NCBI GenBank assembly: GCA_016765235.1
Contig: JAESQH010000250.1
Location: 1-17,248, forward strand
Origin: Paracoccaceae bacterium
Lineage (GTDB): Bacteria; Pseudomonadota; Alphaproteobacteria; Rhodobacterales; Rhodobacteraceae
DNA length: 17,248 nucleotides
Direction of reading: 5' to 3'
Of this stretch, positions 1-7,338 are shown piece after piece. A model generated the notes under the pieces. It made no database searches and had not been told where the DNA came from. It saw nothing but the letters and a program-made list of their open reading frames with translations. Every line of letters starts with the position of its first letter. Position 1 is the first letter of the stretch. The position numbers were made by a program, and so were the translations under genes.

Positions 1-129
1 AGCCAAGCCAGCGAAGTGCTCAAGCTTTGTAATGCCTCCATTTTCTTTTCGGTACTCCATTGAATCTATTGCGCCCCTTCCATTTGCTGTGATTGGAATC
101 GGCATTGCTGGCATATCTGCGTTATTCAT
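1..129 (-). CDS. small phage/prophage protein, partial (runs off left edge)
   Basis: The frame is open from an ATG at 129 to the window edge, giving the first 43 residues. The start is supported by purine-rich GAGAGG (minus-strand reading of 139-144) and AGGGA just upstream. The visible end, around GGITKLEHFAGLA, resembles a short motif (roughly G-[LMI]-T-x-[RL]-[ED]-[YH]-F-A) that I recall from many small phage and prophage proteins of unknown function, where it continues as an A-M-Q-G stretch that would lie outside the window. Function is unknown. It lies 62 bases downstream of the AP2-like gene on the same strand, so the two may be co-transcribed. Low GC matches the neighbouring phage-like genes and not the core chromosome. 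The family resemblance is from memory. Confidence 0.6.
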   Translation of the reverse strand, partial: MNNADMPAMPIPITANGRGAIDSMEYRKENGGITKLEHFAGLA

Positions 130-191
130 AATTCCCTACCTCTCGTAATTGATAAATGTATATTAGCGTTTTAAATCATTAAGTCCAGTGA

Positions 192-863
192 TTATTGATA
201 ATTAAAATTAGACGGTAAATCTTTCACTCTGATGAATTCAATGCGATCGGTCATAATTTTTGCATGACGAAGCAGGGCTGCGCGTATTATGGGCTCTTCG
301 GTTAGTGATATATTAATCACTCGATTGGACTTGAATTCAAGATATGCAATCTCCGCATCATCAACGGATTTAAACCTACCTATCTTCTTTTGCTTTCCTT
401 CAACAATGCAGGTTGATAGGTACTTCATTGACTCACAATCAAGGCTGACTCCCTGGGGATATTCACCCCTATTGGCGGCGCTATCTGTCAGTAAGTTATT
501 AATCATCCTATTTACAAATAAGCATGTTTTAGGGCCGTACTCCTTATTTCCTTTTACTATAAGGTCTTTATCTAAATACTTGCCTTGCCAGTCCTGACCT
601 TCCATCCATGAGCGAAAAACGGAGAGGGTGTGCCATTCCTTTACGACTGAGCAGCCTTTATATGTCGGCTGTCTTAATTGAGTTTTGCTGCTGTAAGCCC
701 TTTTTATCATATTTGCCCACGACTGATAATATGGGCAAATATTCATATTCCCATCAACTCTAGGAAATACCATATAATTAGCGTCATTAATGCCAATGCC
801 GCACAACGGCCTTCTTAATGCTAGGGATCTTTTACTTGCGGGTATTTCTATGAATGATGTCAT
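192..863 (-). CDS. phage DNA-binding protein, AP2-like / HNH-associated
   Basis: A 223-residue protein. Residues about 45-118 (PYYQSWANMIKRAYS, then TYKGC, KEW, F-x-x-W, LDKDL, Y-x-P-x-T-C-x-FV) match a phage family often labelled AP2-domain or HNH-type endonuclease. Residues about 131-182 (NRGEYPQGVS, GRFKS-x-x-x-A, then K-S-N-R) look like an AP2-type DNA-binding domain. I see no convincing HNH metal-binding triad, so DNA binding is safer than nuclease activity. The frame extends upstream to a TTG at 956, but the ATG at 863 has AAAGGA about seven bases before it and gives a protein of normal layout, so I prefer 863. The gene follows the helicase on the same strand and shares its low GC (hand count 21 of 60 in 301-360). 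Likely a phage accessory or homing-type protein; the precise role is unknown. Confidence 0.6.
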   Translation of the reverse strand: MTSFIEIPASKRSLALRRPLCGIGINDANYMVFPRVDGNMNICPYYQSWANMIKRAYSSKTQLRQPTYKGCSVVKEWHTLSVFRSWMEGQDWQGKYLDKDLIVKGNKEYGPKTCLFVNRMINNLLTDSAANRGEYPQGVSLDCESMKYLSTCIVEGKQKKIGRFKSVDDAEIAYLEFKSNRVINISLTEEPIIRAALLRHAKIMTDRIEFIRVKDLPSNFNYQ

Positions 864-911
864 TTTGAATCCTTTGGTTAAGGTGGTCTTTTGAGGTTTG
901 TATGCGGAACA

Positions 912-929
912 ATTAGGAACCACCCTAAT
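912..929. repeat. 6-bp perfect inverted repeat before the AP2-like gene
   Basis: ATTAGG and CCTAAT flank a six-base centre (ATTAGGAACCACCCTAAT). It lies between the helicase stop and the preferred ATG at 863. It could be an operator or a small RNA hairpin in the leader of the AP2-like gene. It has no T-tract, so it is not a typical terminator. Confidence 0.35.
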
Positions 930-960
930 CTTCAAGCCGCTAAGCTCTATCCGCAATCGT

Positions 961-966
961 ATTATA
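961..966 (-). promoter_or_regulatory. possible -10 element (TATAAT) upstream of the AP2-like gene
   Basis: The minus strand reads a perfect TATAAT here, about 98 bases before the preferred ATG at 863. I see no good -35 hexamer at 16-18 bases, so this is a weak promoter call in AT-rich DNA, where such hexamers arise by chance. Confidence 0.25.
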
Positions 967-970
967 TCAC

Positions 971-1783
971 TTAATATTTATTCTTAATATCAGAGATGCG
1001 GAAATATTCCAATTCGCATAACGCTCTAACTGTACCCTGTGCGCCATTTCTGTTCTTCCCGATAATAAGCTCGATAATATCTTTATCTAAAGTATCGGGA
1101 TTAAATAAAACGTCACGGTAGCAGAAAATCAACCCGTCACAATCTTTCAGCATTTCACTTGATCCGGCAATATCACTAGGGATAGGGCGTTTATCTTGTC
1201 GAGTTTTGTAATCGTTATTTAATTGAACAAGTAAAATTACAACGATGTTAAGCTCTTTAGACAGTGCACGAAGCTCTTTAGTGATTATACCTAGCGAGCT
1301 TGCGGAGTTACGGTGATCGTAAGATAGCAACTGGGCGTAATCGACTGCAAGCACGGCCTTTCCGTTTTCAATATAGCTAGATTGTGATGTTATCCAATTT
1401 CTTGCACGGACCTTAAGCTGCTCGACCGTAAGTCCTTGCTCATCATCTATCATCAAATTACGGTCTTTAAGCTTAATTAATCCAGCGGTCATGCTCTCGC
1501 CGATTTGCGAACTCATGTGCTTACTAGGCTCGTTAAAAAAGTTTGATCGTATTGAACCGGCAGACTGAAGGAATCTTTTTGCTACTGATTCGGCGCTCAT
1601 TTCAGCTGAGTTGAAATAGCACGGAACACCGCCAAAAACCTGAGTCTCTAGGAATGACTGTAGTAATGTAGATTTGCCACCACCAGACAACCCGCCTAAC
1701 AGGTAAAGCGCACCTCCAGCAAAAGGCATATATTCGTCCAGCTCATCAAATCCAGTGCGATAAACCTCTCCTTCTCCCTCCAT
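971..1783 (-). CDS. DnaB-type replicative helicase, RecA-like core; N-terminal domain absent
   Basis: The 270 residues match the C-terminal ATPase domain of DnaB-family phage helicases, which unwind DNA at replication forks as hexamers. Visible motifs: TGFDELDEYM at 10-19, Walker A GLSGGGKST at 31-39, NSAEMS with Glu61 (DnaB FSLEMS), Walker B LAVDYAQLL with Asp148, the VQLN sensor with Gln187, SDIAGSSEMLKDCDGLIFCYRD, and KNRNGAQGTV at 243-252 carrying the likely arginine finger. DnaB proteins are usually about 450 residues with a separate N-terminal helical domain. Here only the core remains, Walker A begins about 30 residues from the ATG, and no clear ribosome-binding site precedes it. The frame stays open upstream into the serine-recombinase DNA on the other strand. 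I infer that the 5' part was lost at the junction near 1784-1806; a naturally short phage helicase is the alternative. Confidence 0.75.
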   Translation of the reverse strand: MEGEGEVYRTGFDELDEYMPFAGGALYLLGGLSGGGKSTLLQSFLETQVFGGVPCYFNSAEMSAESVAKRFLQSAGSIRSNFFNEPSKHMSSQIGESMTAGLIKLKDRNLMIDDEQGLTVEQLKVRARNWITSQSSYIENGKAVLAVDYAQLLSYDHRNSASSLGIITKELRALSKELNIVVILLVQLNNDYKTRQDKRPIPSDIAGSSEMLKDCDGLIFCYRDVLFNPDTLDKDIIELIIGKNRNGAQGTVRALCELEYFRISDIKNKY

Positions 1784-1806
1784 TCTGGCTGAAACACTAT
1801 CTACGG
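1784..1806. other. junction between phage-like DNA and serine recombinase remnant
   Basis: Two genes on opposite strands both lose their 5' parts within this short interval: the helicase (minus) and the large serine recombinase (plus). Base composition also changes here, from AT-rich to about 57% GC by hand count (34 of 60 in 2341-2400). This looks like a deletion, illegitimate recombination or assembly breakpoint, not a normal intergenic region. No inverted repeat or target duplication is visible. Confidence 0.55.
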
Positions 1807-2970
1807 TTGGTGCCGTTCGGATATGCGGCGAATGGGCGAACCCTGTGCATTATTGAGTCCGAAGCTAAAACTATAAGAACCCTTTACGATCTATACCTTG
1901 AACTGGGAACAGTTCGCAGAGTTCAAGGCGAGGTCAAGCTGCGGGATATGCGCACACGAGCCCGGACGCAGAAATCGGGAATGCAGGTTGGCGGCCATCA
2001 CTTTGGTCGGGGGCATATCTACCAGATACTGGCAAACCCGCTTTACGCCGGTCGCATTCGCCATAAAAACCAGGTTTATGACGGGCAACATCCGGCGATC
2101 ATAGATAAGGAAAACTGGGACAAAGTTCAGGCGAACCTTGAAATGCAGGCCGGGAGAAACCGTCTTAAGTTAAATGCGATAGAAGCATCTCCGCTGATCG
2201 GGAAATTGTTTGATGAAACCGATGACAGGCTCACGCCATCGCACGCCAGCAAGAATGGAGTGCGGCACCGGTACTACGTCTCGCATCGTCTGATAAAACA
2301 GTCCGGCGAGAAAGACCTGTCGGGATGGCGGTTGCCGGCAAAGGCACTGGAGGAGGGGTTGGCGGCAACACTCGTAGAGGAATTTGAACGGCCAGAATTC
2401 TTGACACGGGTGTTTCCGCTGATCGGGGCATCGGAATTGAAACATGTGTTGCGCCGGATTGACGGTTTGGTCAAGGAACTGAAAGAAACATCGCGCGCCA
2501 CGGTCACGGCCAACCTGATTTCCCAGGTTCGGATCAGCGCTGGTAGTATGGAAATCCGGCTGGATCCAAATGTGCTCTCGACAAAATTGGATGTGCCGCG
2601 CGCAGATATATTTGAAGAAGGTCTGACATTCGAGAAGCCATTTCAGCTTCGCAAGCGCGGTGTGGAAACAAAACTGGTTCTCGGTGGTATCCAGACCGAA
2701 CTGGATAAAACGCTTATCCGCAATATTGTGACCGCGCAAAAATGGCTCGAAGCAATCCGGCAGGGACGAACACTTGACGAAGTGGCGAACGATGCTGGCT
2801 TAACCAAACGGCGCATATTGCAAATGATGGACCACGCATTCCTCGCCCCTGATATCGTAAAGCAAATTGCCGGGGGGCGGCAGCCGGTCTGGCTTACTTC
2901 CGAATGGCTCCAGCGCAACACGCTGCCGCTCGACTGGGAAGATCAGCGGCAATTGATCGCCAGCCTCTAA
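1807..2970 (+). pseudogene. large serine recombinase, 5'-truncated (catalytic domain missing)
   Basis: The frame opens with VPFGYAANGRTLCII, followed by EAKTIRTLYDLYLELGTVRRV, GRGHIYQILANPLYAGRIRHK and VYDGQHPAIIDKENWDKVQANL, the hallmark sequence of the Pfam 'Recombinase' domain of large serine recombinases. That domain normally starts about 150 residues into the protein, after the resolvase domain holding the nucleophilic serine. Here it begins at the first codons (a TTG at 1807), so the catalytic part is gone. The C-terminal half (SHASKNGVRHRYYVSHRL, later RRILQMMDHAFLAPDI and GGRQPVWLT) is intact and typical of alphaproteobacterial DNA invertase/recombinase homologues. The zinc-ribbon cysteines seen in some relatives are absent. 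The protein could not catalyse recombination. It is a remnant of a mobile element lying on the 3' side of the tRNA-Gln gene. Confidence 0.85.
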
Positions 2971-3151
2971 GTCGGGAGCTTATCAGATCATTCAAACTGT
3001 TAGCGCCTGAATCGCAAACAGAGATTTTGGACTATTTGTGGCCTGTACGGCGCGATATTGCGCGTCTCTGTGTGGCCGTTAACTTGTAACCCACGGAAAT
3101 AGCGTAAGAACTTCAAGCCAAACACATGTACTCAAAATGAGACGGACTGGC

Positions 3152-3225
3152 TGGCTGGGGAACCAGGATTCGAACCTGGACTAACAGAGTCAGAGTCTGT
3201 GGGTCTACCGTTAACCTATTCCCCA
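3152..3225 (-). tRNA. tRNA-Gln, anticodon CTG
   Basis: The minus strand folds into a standard cloverleaf. TGGGGAA pairs with TTCCCCA in the acceptor stem, followed by discriminator G and an encoded CCA. The D arm is closed by GGTT/GACC. The anticodon stem ACAGA/TCTGT encloses loop CTCTGAC (anticodon CTG, reading CAG). The T arm is CCAGG-TTCGAAT-CCTGG. Its 3' end faces the recombinase remnant, the usual geometry for elements integrated at a tRNA. Confidence 0.95.
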
Positions 3226-3237
3226 GTAGAAGGCCGT

Positions 3238-3266
3238 CATTTACGCAAGTGCATGGCCGAGGTCAA
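3238..3266 (-). promoter_or_regulatory. probable promoter of tRNA-Gln
   Basis: On the minus strand TTGACC (3261-3266) and TAAATG (3238-3243) are separated by exactly 17 bases. The mature tRNA starts 12 bases after the -10 element. The -35 matches five of six consensus bases; the -10 is weak. Confidence 0.45.
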
Positions 3267-3286
3267 GAGGGCCTGTCCTTAAAACT

Positions 3287-3354
3287 ACTGTCACATTGTC
3301 GGACAAAAATCGGAAGCAATTGAAATGAAAAATGGTTGTCACCCTTTTGACAGT
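3287..3354. promoter_or_regulatory. cluster of TGTC-type half-sites upstream of PepSY gene
   Basis: Between the tRNA and the PepSY gene there are ACTGTCA (3287-3293), the near-palindrome TTGTCGGACAA (3296-3306), and TGTCA (3337-3341) followed six bases later by TGACA (3348-3352). ACTGTCA and TGACAGT (3348-3354) form a 7-bp inverted pair. This density of one half-site suggests operator sites for an unknown regulator of the downstream gene. No regulator is identified. Confidence 0.3.
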
Positions 3355-3398
3355 TTTCAAGTGCTATGGAACGTCCATAAATGAAATTCGGGGGTAAC

Positions 3399-3989
3399 AT
3401 GCGACAACAAACACGCGCAAAAATGTTGAAAATATTGCGAATATCACATGCATGGTTGGCGATTCTTGTGCTTCCATGGATTCTACTGATTGGCCTTACC
3501 GGATTCTACATGAACCATTCCAGAGCCATCATTAATTTCATCACGCCGGCTGGGTATGACGAATCCCTTTTTTCTACGTGGCCAAGCGGAGTTGAGATTA
3601 CGCGGGAGTCTGCGCTCGTTTTGGCTGAAACTATTTGGCCGAATGAGGAAGTCACAAAATTCGCTAGCAAGCCCTATCACAAACGCCCGAGTTATATAAT
3701 GGACCTGCCGTCCGGACGGGTGATTGTCAGTCGTGCAACTGGTCACTATTATGTTAAATACGGATTTACGCGCGACACATACGCGCCAGATGGAACGCTT
3801 TTGAACAGTAAAAGGTATTGGGGTTCGATCTTCAAAACTTTGCACGCACGCGGCTGGTTAAGCAGTCGTTTCGGGACATGGATCGCGGATATCACCAGTC
3901 TTTCTTTGGTGTTTTTCTCGCTTACCGGCTTGTTTTTGTGGTGGATGCCTAGGGCTAAAAAGATCGGGCGAATGGTTCGCCGTGGCTAG
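3399..3989 (+). CDS. PepSY-associated membrane protein
   Basis: A 196-residue protein with one N-terminal membrane segment (HAWLAILVLPWILLIGLTGFYM) and one C-terminal segment (ITSLSLVFFSLTGLFLWWM), with a periplasmic PepSY-like domain between. The end, LHARGWLSSRFGTWIADITSLSLVFFS-x-TG, is characteristic of PepSY-TM family proteins, which often accompany iron uptake or respiratory functions in Proteobacteria; the exact function of the short form is unknown. I prefer the ATG at 3399, which has a GGGGG stretch a few bases upstream, over the in-frame ATG at 3381, which has no ribosome-binding site; the choice changes only six residues. The gene stands alone, with possible operator repeats upstream. 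Confidence 0.75.
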   Translation: MRQQTRAKMLKILRISHAWLAILVLPWILLIGLTGFYMNHSRAIINFITPAGYDESLFSTWPSGVEITRESALVLAETIWPNEEVTKFASKPYHKRPSYIMDLPSGRVIVSRATGHYYVKYGFTRDTYAPDGTLLNSKRYWGSIFKTLHARGWLSSRFGTWIADITSLSLVFFSLTGLFLWWMPRAKKIGRMVRRG

Positions 3990-4041
3990 GGGCTTGATCT
4001 GGTCGGGGTGACCTGCCATAAAACCCTCATGAAAAACGAAC

Positions 4042-4067
4042 TTTGCATTATCGAGATTTGCATTATC
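4042..4067. repeat. tandem TTTGCATTATC, two copies 15 bases apart
   Basis: TTTGCATTATC occurs at 4042-4052 and again at 4057-4067, in the 172-base gap between the PepSY gene and cysS. The two copies sit on the same face, about one and a half helical turns apart. They could be a regulator-binding direct repeat for cysS, or chance. I see nothing else in this gap. Confidence 0.3.
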
Positions 4068-4161
4068 TGCTGACATATCGTCCGCGGCGCGTCTTTCTGT
4101 TTTCAATTTGATTTCAAAATGCTAGGCCCGTCGCAGGGAATATTGCGACCGGGAACGAGCC

Positions 4162-5610
4162 ATGACCAAGATCAAACTTTATAACACCAAGACCCGCACG
4201 AAAGAGGATTTCGTGCCGATCGAGCCTGCCGACGTGCGGATGTATGTCTGTGGCCCCACGGTCTATGACCGCGCCCACATCGGCAACGCGCGCCCCGTGG
4301 TGGTGTTTGATACGCTGTTTCGATTACTTCGCCACAAATACGGCCATTATGCAGTGCGCTATGTGCGCAATTTTACAGACGTGGATGACAAGATAAACGC
4401 CCGCGCGAGCGAGATGAAAGCCAATGGCGATGCACGTGATTTGAAGGCCATCATCCGCGAGCTGACCGACCAGACAATCGAGTGGTATCACGAGGATATG
4501 GAGGCGCTCGGAACGCTGCGCCCAACGGATGAGCCGCGCGCCACAGAATACATCGCGCAGATGGTTTCGATGATTGAAGTGTTGATCGAAAAGGGCAATG
4601 CGTATGTGTCTGAAGGCCACGTTCTGTTCGACGTGAATTCGTATGACGCATACGGCGCGCTGTCTGGCCGCAAGCTGGAAGACATGCGTGCGGGCGAACG
4701 AGTGGAAGTGGCGGACTACAAACGCGACCCGATGGATTTTGTGCTGTGGAAACCTTCAAGCGAGGACCTACCGGGGTGGGATTCACCATGGGGCCGTGGC
4801 CGTCCGGGTTGGCATATCGAGTGTTCTGCTATGTCACTGGACCTGCTCGGTGCGACCTTTGATATACACGGTGGCGGGTTGGATTTGCAGTTCCCGCACC
4901 ATGAAAACGAGATAGCCCAAAGCTGTTGCGCCAATCCCGACGGCGGGTTCGCCAACGTCTGGATGCACAACGAGATGATACAGGTCGAGGGCAAGAAGAT
5001 GTCCAAGAGCTTGGGGAATTTCTTCACGGTTAAGGATTTGTTGGATCAGGGCATTCCGGGAAAGGTGATCCGGTTTGTTTTGTTGTCGACACACTACCGC
5101 TCGCCGATGGATTGGACGGATAAGAAGGTGGCCGAGGCTAAGAAAACTCTAATAAAGTGGACGGAGTTGTCAAAAAACCATGCATTTTCAAATGATGGAC
5201 ACCCACACATATCGGTAGTTGAAGCGTTGTCCGATGACTTGAATACTCCGGGTGCGTTTGCCGCTATGCATGACCTTGCAAAGAAGGCCCGATCTGGTGA
5301 CTACGACTCTGCTTCTGCACTTTACGCGTCAATGGAGTTTTTCGAACTTCATGACATGATTTACATGGACGATATTGGGCAACGTATATGGAAAGGCCTT
5401 GAGGATAGAAAGTCTCCTGGGGTTATTGCACTTGTTGAGAACCTTTTAAGTGAACGGGATGAAGCAAGAAAAGCAAAAAACTACACACGTGCGGATAGAA
5501 TCAGAGATGGCTTTATTGAGGCGGGTGTTATTGTGGAAGACTCCACTGAGAAAACTTCATGGAAACTTTCAGACGCGTTTAATTTAGTAAAACTGGAGGC
5601 CCTAAAATGA
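4162..5610 (+). CDS. cysS: cysteinyl-tRNA synthetase
   Basis: This 482-residue protein is full length for the family and charges tRNA-Cys with cysteine using ATP in the cytoplasm. The class I signature is present as HIGN at 39-42 and KMSKS at 279-283. Zinc ligands are visible as Cys30 (CGPTVYD), Cys221 (HIECSAM), and the His246/Glu250 area of FPHHENE. The C-terminal anticodon-binding part includes LSDDLNTP and a final NY-x-RAD-x-IRD-x-x-x-x-AG-V-V-x-D motif. The last third is compositionally unlike the first two: hand counts give 35 GC of 60 at 4681-4740 but 24 of 60 at both 5161-5220 and 5461-5520. The shift starts near residue 325, suggesting a mosaic gene whose 3' part was replaced by recombination. 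The stop codon overlaps the ATG of a small frame that leads into cimA. Confidence 0.97.
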   Translation: MTKIKLYNTKTRTKEDFVPIEPADVRMYVCGPTVYDRAHIGNARPVVVFDTLFRLLRHKYGHYAVRYVRNFTDVDDKINARASEMKANGDARDLKAIIRELTDQTIEWYHEDMEALGTLRPTDEPRATEYIAQMVSMIEVLIEKGNAYVSEGHVLFDVNSYDAYGALSGRKLEDMRAGERVEVADYKRDPMDFVLWKPSSEDLPGWDSPWGRGRPGWHIECSAMSLDLLGATFDIHGGGLDLQFPHHENEIAQSCCANPDGGFANVWMHNEMIQVEGKKMSKSLGNFFTVKDLLDQGIPGKVIRFVLLSTHYRSPMDWTDKKVAEAKKTLIKWTELSKNHAFSNDGHPHISVVEALSDDLNTPGAFAAMHDLAKKARSGDYDSASALYASMEFFELHDMIYMDDIGQRIWKGLEDRKSPGVIALVENLLSERDEARKAKNYTRADRIRDGFIEAGVIVEDSTEKTSWKLSDAFNLVKLEALK

Positions 5611-5717
5611 CCCACTCCACAAAGCCTAACCGTAACAAAATGGCCGCCTACGCCCCCCAACGGGGCGGCCATATGATCTTGATCGCAAGATCATTCAGGG
5701 AGCGAAGCCATGATTAA
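5607..5717 (+). CDS. possible 36-residue overlapping ORF between cysS and cimA
   Basis: An ATG overlaps the cysS stop as ATGA. The frame runs for 36 codons and ends at a TAA eight bases inside cimA. The short product would include [19 protein letters not shown]. It contains both hairpins of this intergenic region in its coding sequence, and an Ile-Leu-Ile run (ATC TTG ATC) in the second hairpin. CimA feeds isoleucine synthesis, so a leader peptide is conceivable, but three branched-chain codons is a weak signal. It could equally be a chance frame through a structured spacer. No dedicated ribosome-binding site is evident; translation would need coupling to cysS. Confidence 0.25.
   Translation: MTHSTKPNRNKMAAYAPQRGGHMILIARSFRERSHD
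5640..5694 (+). promoter_or_regulatory. two back-to-back perfect hairpins in the cysS-cimA spacer
   Basis: Hairpin 1 pairs ATGGCCGCC (5640-5648) with GGCGGCCAT (5664-5672) around a 15-base loop; a shorter GCCCC/GGGGC pairing inside it competes. Hairpin 2 follows with no gap: ATGATCTTG (5673-5681) pairs perfectly with CAAGATCAT (5686-5694) around loop ATCG. No T-tract follows, so a simple Rho-independent terminator is unlikely. The cimA ribosome-binding site AGGGAG (5697-5702) begins three bases after hairpin 2. RNA-level control of cimA, processing, or mRNA stability is plausible. Confidence 0.65.
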
Positions 5718-7338
5718 ACAACGCCTCTACCTCTACGACACTACGCTTCGGGATGGGCAACAAACCCATGGTGTGGATTTCTCGGCAGAGGATAAGACCC
5801 GCATTGCAATAGCGCTCGACGAACTCGGGATTGATTATGTCGAAGGTGGCTGGCCCGGGGCTAACCCTACGGATAACGACTTTTTCGCGGCGGCGCCAAA
5901 GCTGAACACTGCCACGTTTGCAGCGTTCGGGATGACCAAACGGGCAGGGCGTTCGGCTGCTAATGATGATGTGCTGGCGGCCGTGATCAACGCCAATACG
6001 CCTGCGGTTTGTTTGGTTGGCAAAAGCCATGACTTCCATGTCACCACAGCGCTGGGGATCACGCTTGAAGAGAATGTCGAAAACATCAAAGGCTCGTTTG
6101 AGCATCTGAAAACCTTGGACCGCGAAGCCCTTTATGATGCCGAGCATTTCTTTGACGGTTTCAAGGCCAATCCGGATTACACGCTGGAGTGTTGCAACGC
6201 CGCCTACGATGCGGGGGCGCGTTGGATCGTGTTGTGTGACACCAACGGTGGCGCGCTGCCCGACGACATAAGCAAGGCCGTTAAAGCTGTGATTGCGTCC
6301 GGCATTCCGGGCGATCACGTCGCCATTCATACGCACAACGATACGGAACATGCTGTGGCGAACTCCCTCGCCGCAGTAGATGCGGGCGCGCGGCAAATCC
6401 AGGGTACGTTGAATGGATTGGGGGAGCGCTGCGGCAATGCCAACCTCGTCACCCTGATTCCGACGTTGCTGTTAAAGGAACCCTACGCCAGCGAATACGA
6501 TATCGGCGTGAAGGTCGAGGCCTTGTCAGGGCTAACCCGTCTGTCGCGCATGCTCGACGATATTCTGAACCGTGTTCCGAACGCTAGCGCGGCGTATGTG
6601 GGGGCCTCTGCATTCGTTCATAAGGCGGGGCTGCATGCCAGTGCAATTCTGAAAGATCCGACGACTTATGAACACATACCGCCTGAAACGGTGGGTAATG
6701 AACGCCTCGTGCCAATGTCCAATCAGGCGGGGCAGTCGAACCTTCGCAAACGCTTGGCCGAAGCGGGGCTGACAGTCACCAAAGGCGACCCTAAGCTTTC
6801 CCAAATCCTTGGTGAAGTGAAAGAGCGCGAAGACCGCGGTTTTGCCTACGACAGTGCGCAAGCGAGCTTTGAGTTGCTGGCGAGGGAGGTTCTGGGACAA
6901 CTGCCGAAATTTTTCGAGATTGAACGTTACCGTGTAACTGTCGAGCGCCGTCAAAACGCCCTGCACCAGATGATTACCGTGTCCGAAGCCGTCGTTGTCG
7001 CGAAAATTGCGGGCAAGCGTGTGATAAGTGCTTCGGAAAGTCATTCAGATGCGGATGATCGTGATCAAGGCCCGATAAATGCGCTGTCACGCGCGTTAGG
7101 TAAGGATTTAGGGCCGTATCAAGCGATGATCGACGATATGAAACTGGTCGACTTCAAAGTTCGCATAACGAATGGTGGGACCGAGGCCGTGACCCGTGTT
7201 CTGATCGACAGTGAAGACGGGCAGGGGCGGCGGTGGTCAACCGTGGGGGTTTCGGCCAACATCGTGGATGCGTCTTTTCAGGCGTTGCTTGATGCGATTA
7301 ACTGGAAGCTGATCCGCGAAGGGGCAACCCCTGCATGA
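5710..7338 (+). CDS. cimA: (R)-citramalate synthase
   Basis: A 542-residue protein, normal length for the CimA type. It condenses pyruvate with acetyl-CoA to citramalate, the first step of the threonine-independent route to isoleucine. The HMGL-like barrel opens with YDTTLRDGQQ at 9-18, and metal-binding HTHND lies at 206-210 with the GLGERCGNANL motif at 235-245. Residues about 395-535 form the LeuA-type allosteric/dimerisation domain (ITNGGTEAVTRVLIDSEDG), where leucine-family enzymes sense end product. The ATG at 5710 is preceded by AGGGAG at seven bases. It overlaps the next gene by four bases (ATGA), so the two are probably co-translated. Homocitrate or 2-isopropylmalate synthase is less likely, because the length and N-terminus fit CimA. 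Confidence 0.93.
   Translation: MIKQRLYLYDTTLRDGQQTHGVDFSAEDKTRIAIALDELGIDYVEGGWPGANPTDNDFFAAAPKLNTATFAAFGMTKRAGRSAANDDVLAAVINANTPAVCLVGKSHDFHVTTALGITLEENVENIKGSFEHLKTLDREALYDAEHFFDGFKANPDYTLECCNAAYDAGARWIVLCDTNGGALPDDISKAVKAVIASGIPGDHVAIHTHNDTEHAVANSLAAVDAGARQIQGTLNGLGERCGNANLVTLIPTLLLKEPYASEYDIGVKVEALSGLTRLSRMLDDILNRVPNASAAYVGASAFVHKAGLHASAILKDPTTYEHIPPETVGNERLVPMSNQAGQSNLRKRLAEAGLTVTKGDPKLSQILGEVKEREDRGFAYDSAQASFELLAREVLGQLPKFFEIERYRVTVERRQNALHQMITVSEAVVVAKIAGKRVISASESHSDADDRDQGPINALSRALGKDLGPYQAMIDDMKLVDFKVRITNGGTEAVTRVLIDSEDGQGRRWSTVGVSANIVDASFQALLDAINWKLIREGATPA

Noticed and set aside
2170..2739. 189-codon minus-strand frame
   Set aside because: Antisense shadow of the serine recombinase C-terminal half.
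2904..3089. 61-codon frame overlapping the recombinase end
   Set aside because: It starts inside the recombinase in another frame, has no ribosome-binding site and no recognised family. The 181 bases from 2971 to tRNA-Gln otherwise hold nothing clear.
4042..4067. Riboswitch or T-box before cysS
   Set aside because: Only a short 15-base-period repeat is visible; no T-box or other leader fold could be recognised, and T-boxes are not expected in Alphaproteobacteria.
5640..5694. Rho-independent terminator after cysS
   Set aside because: The stems are strong, but neither is followed by a T-rich tract; the cimA ribosome-binding site follows at once.
5695..6396. 233-codon open frame on the minus strand
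   Set aside because: Antisense shadow of cimA, which has full conserved motifs over the same bases.
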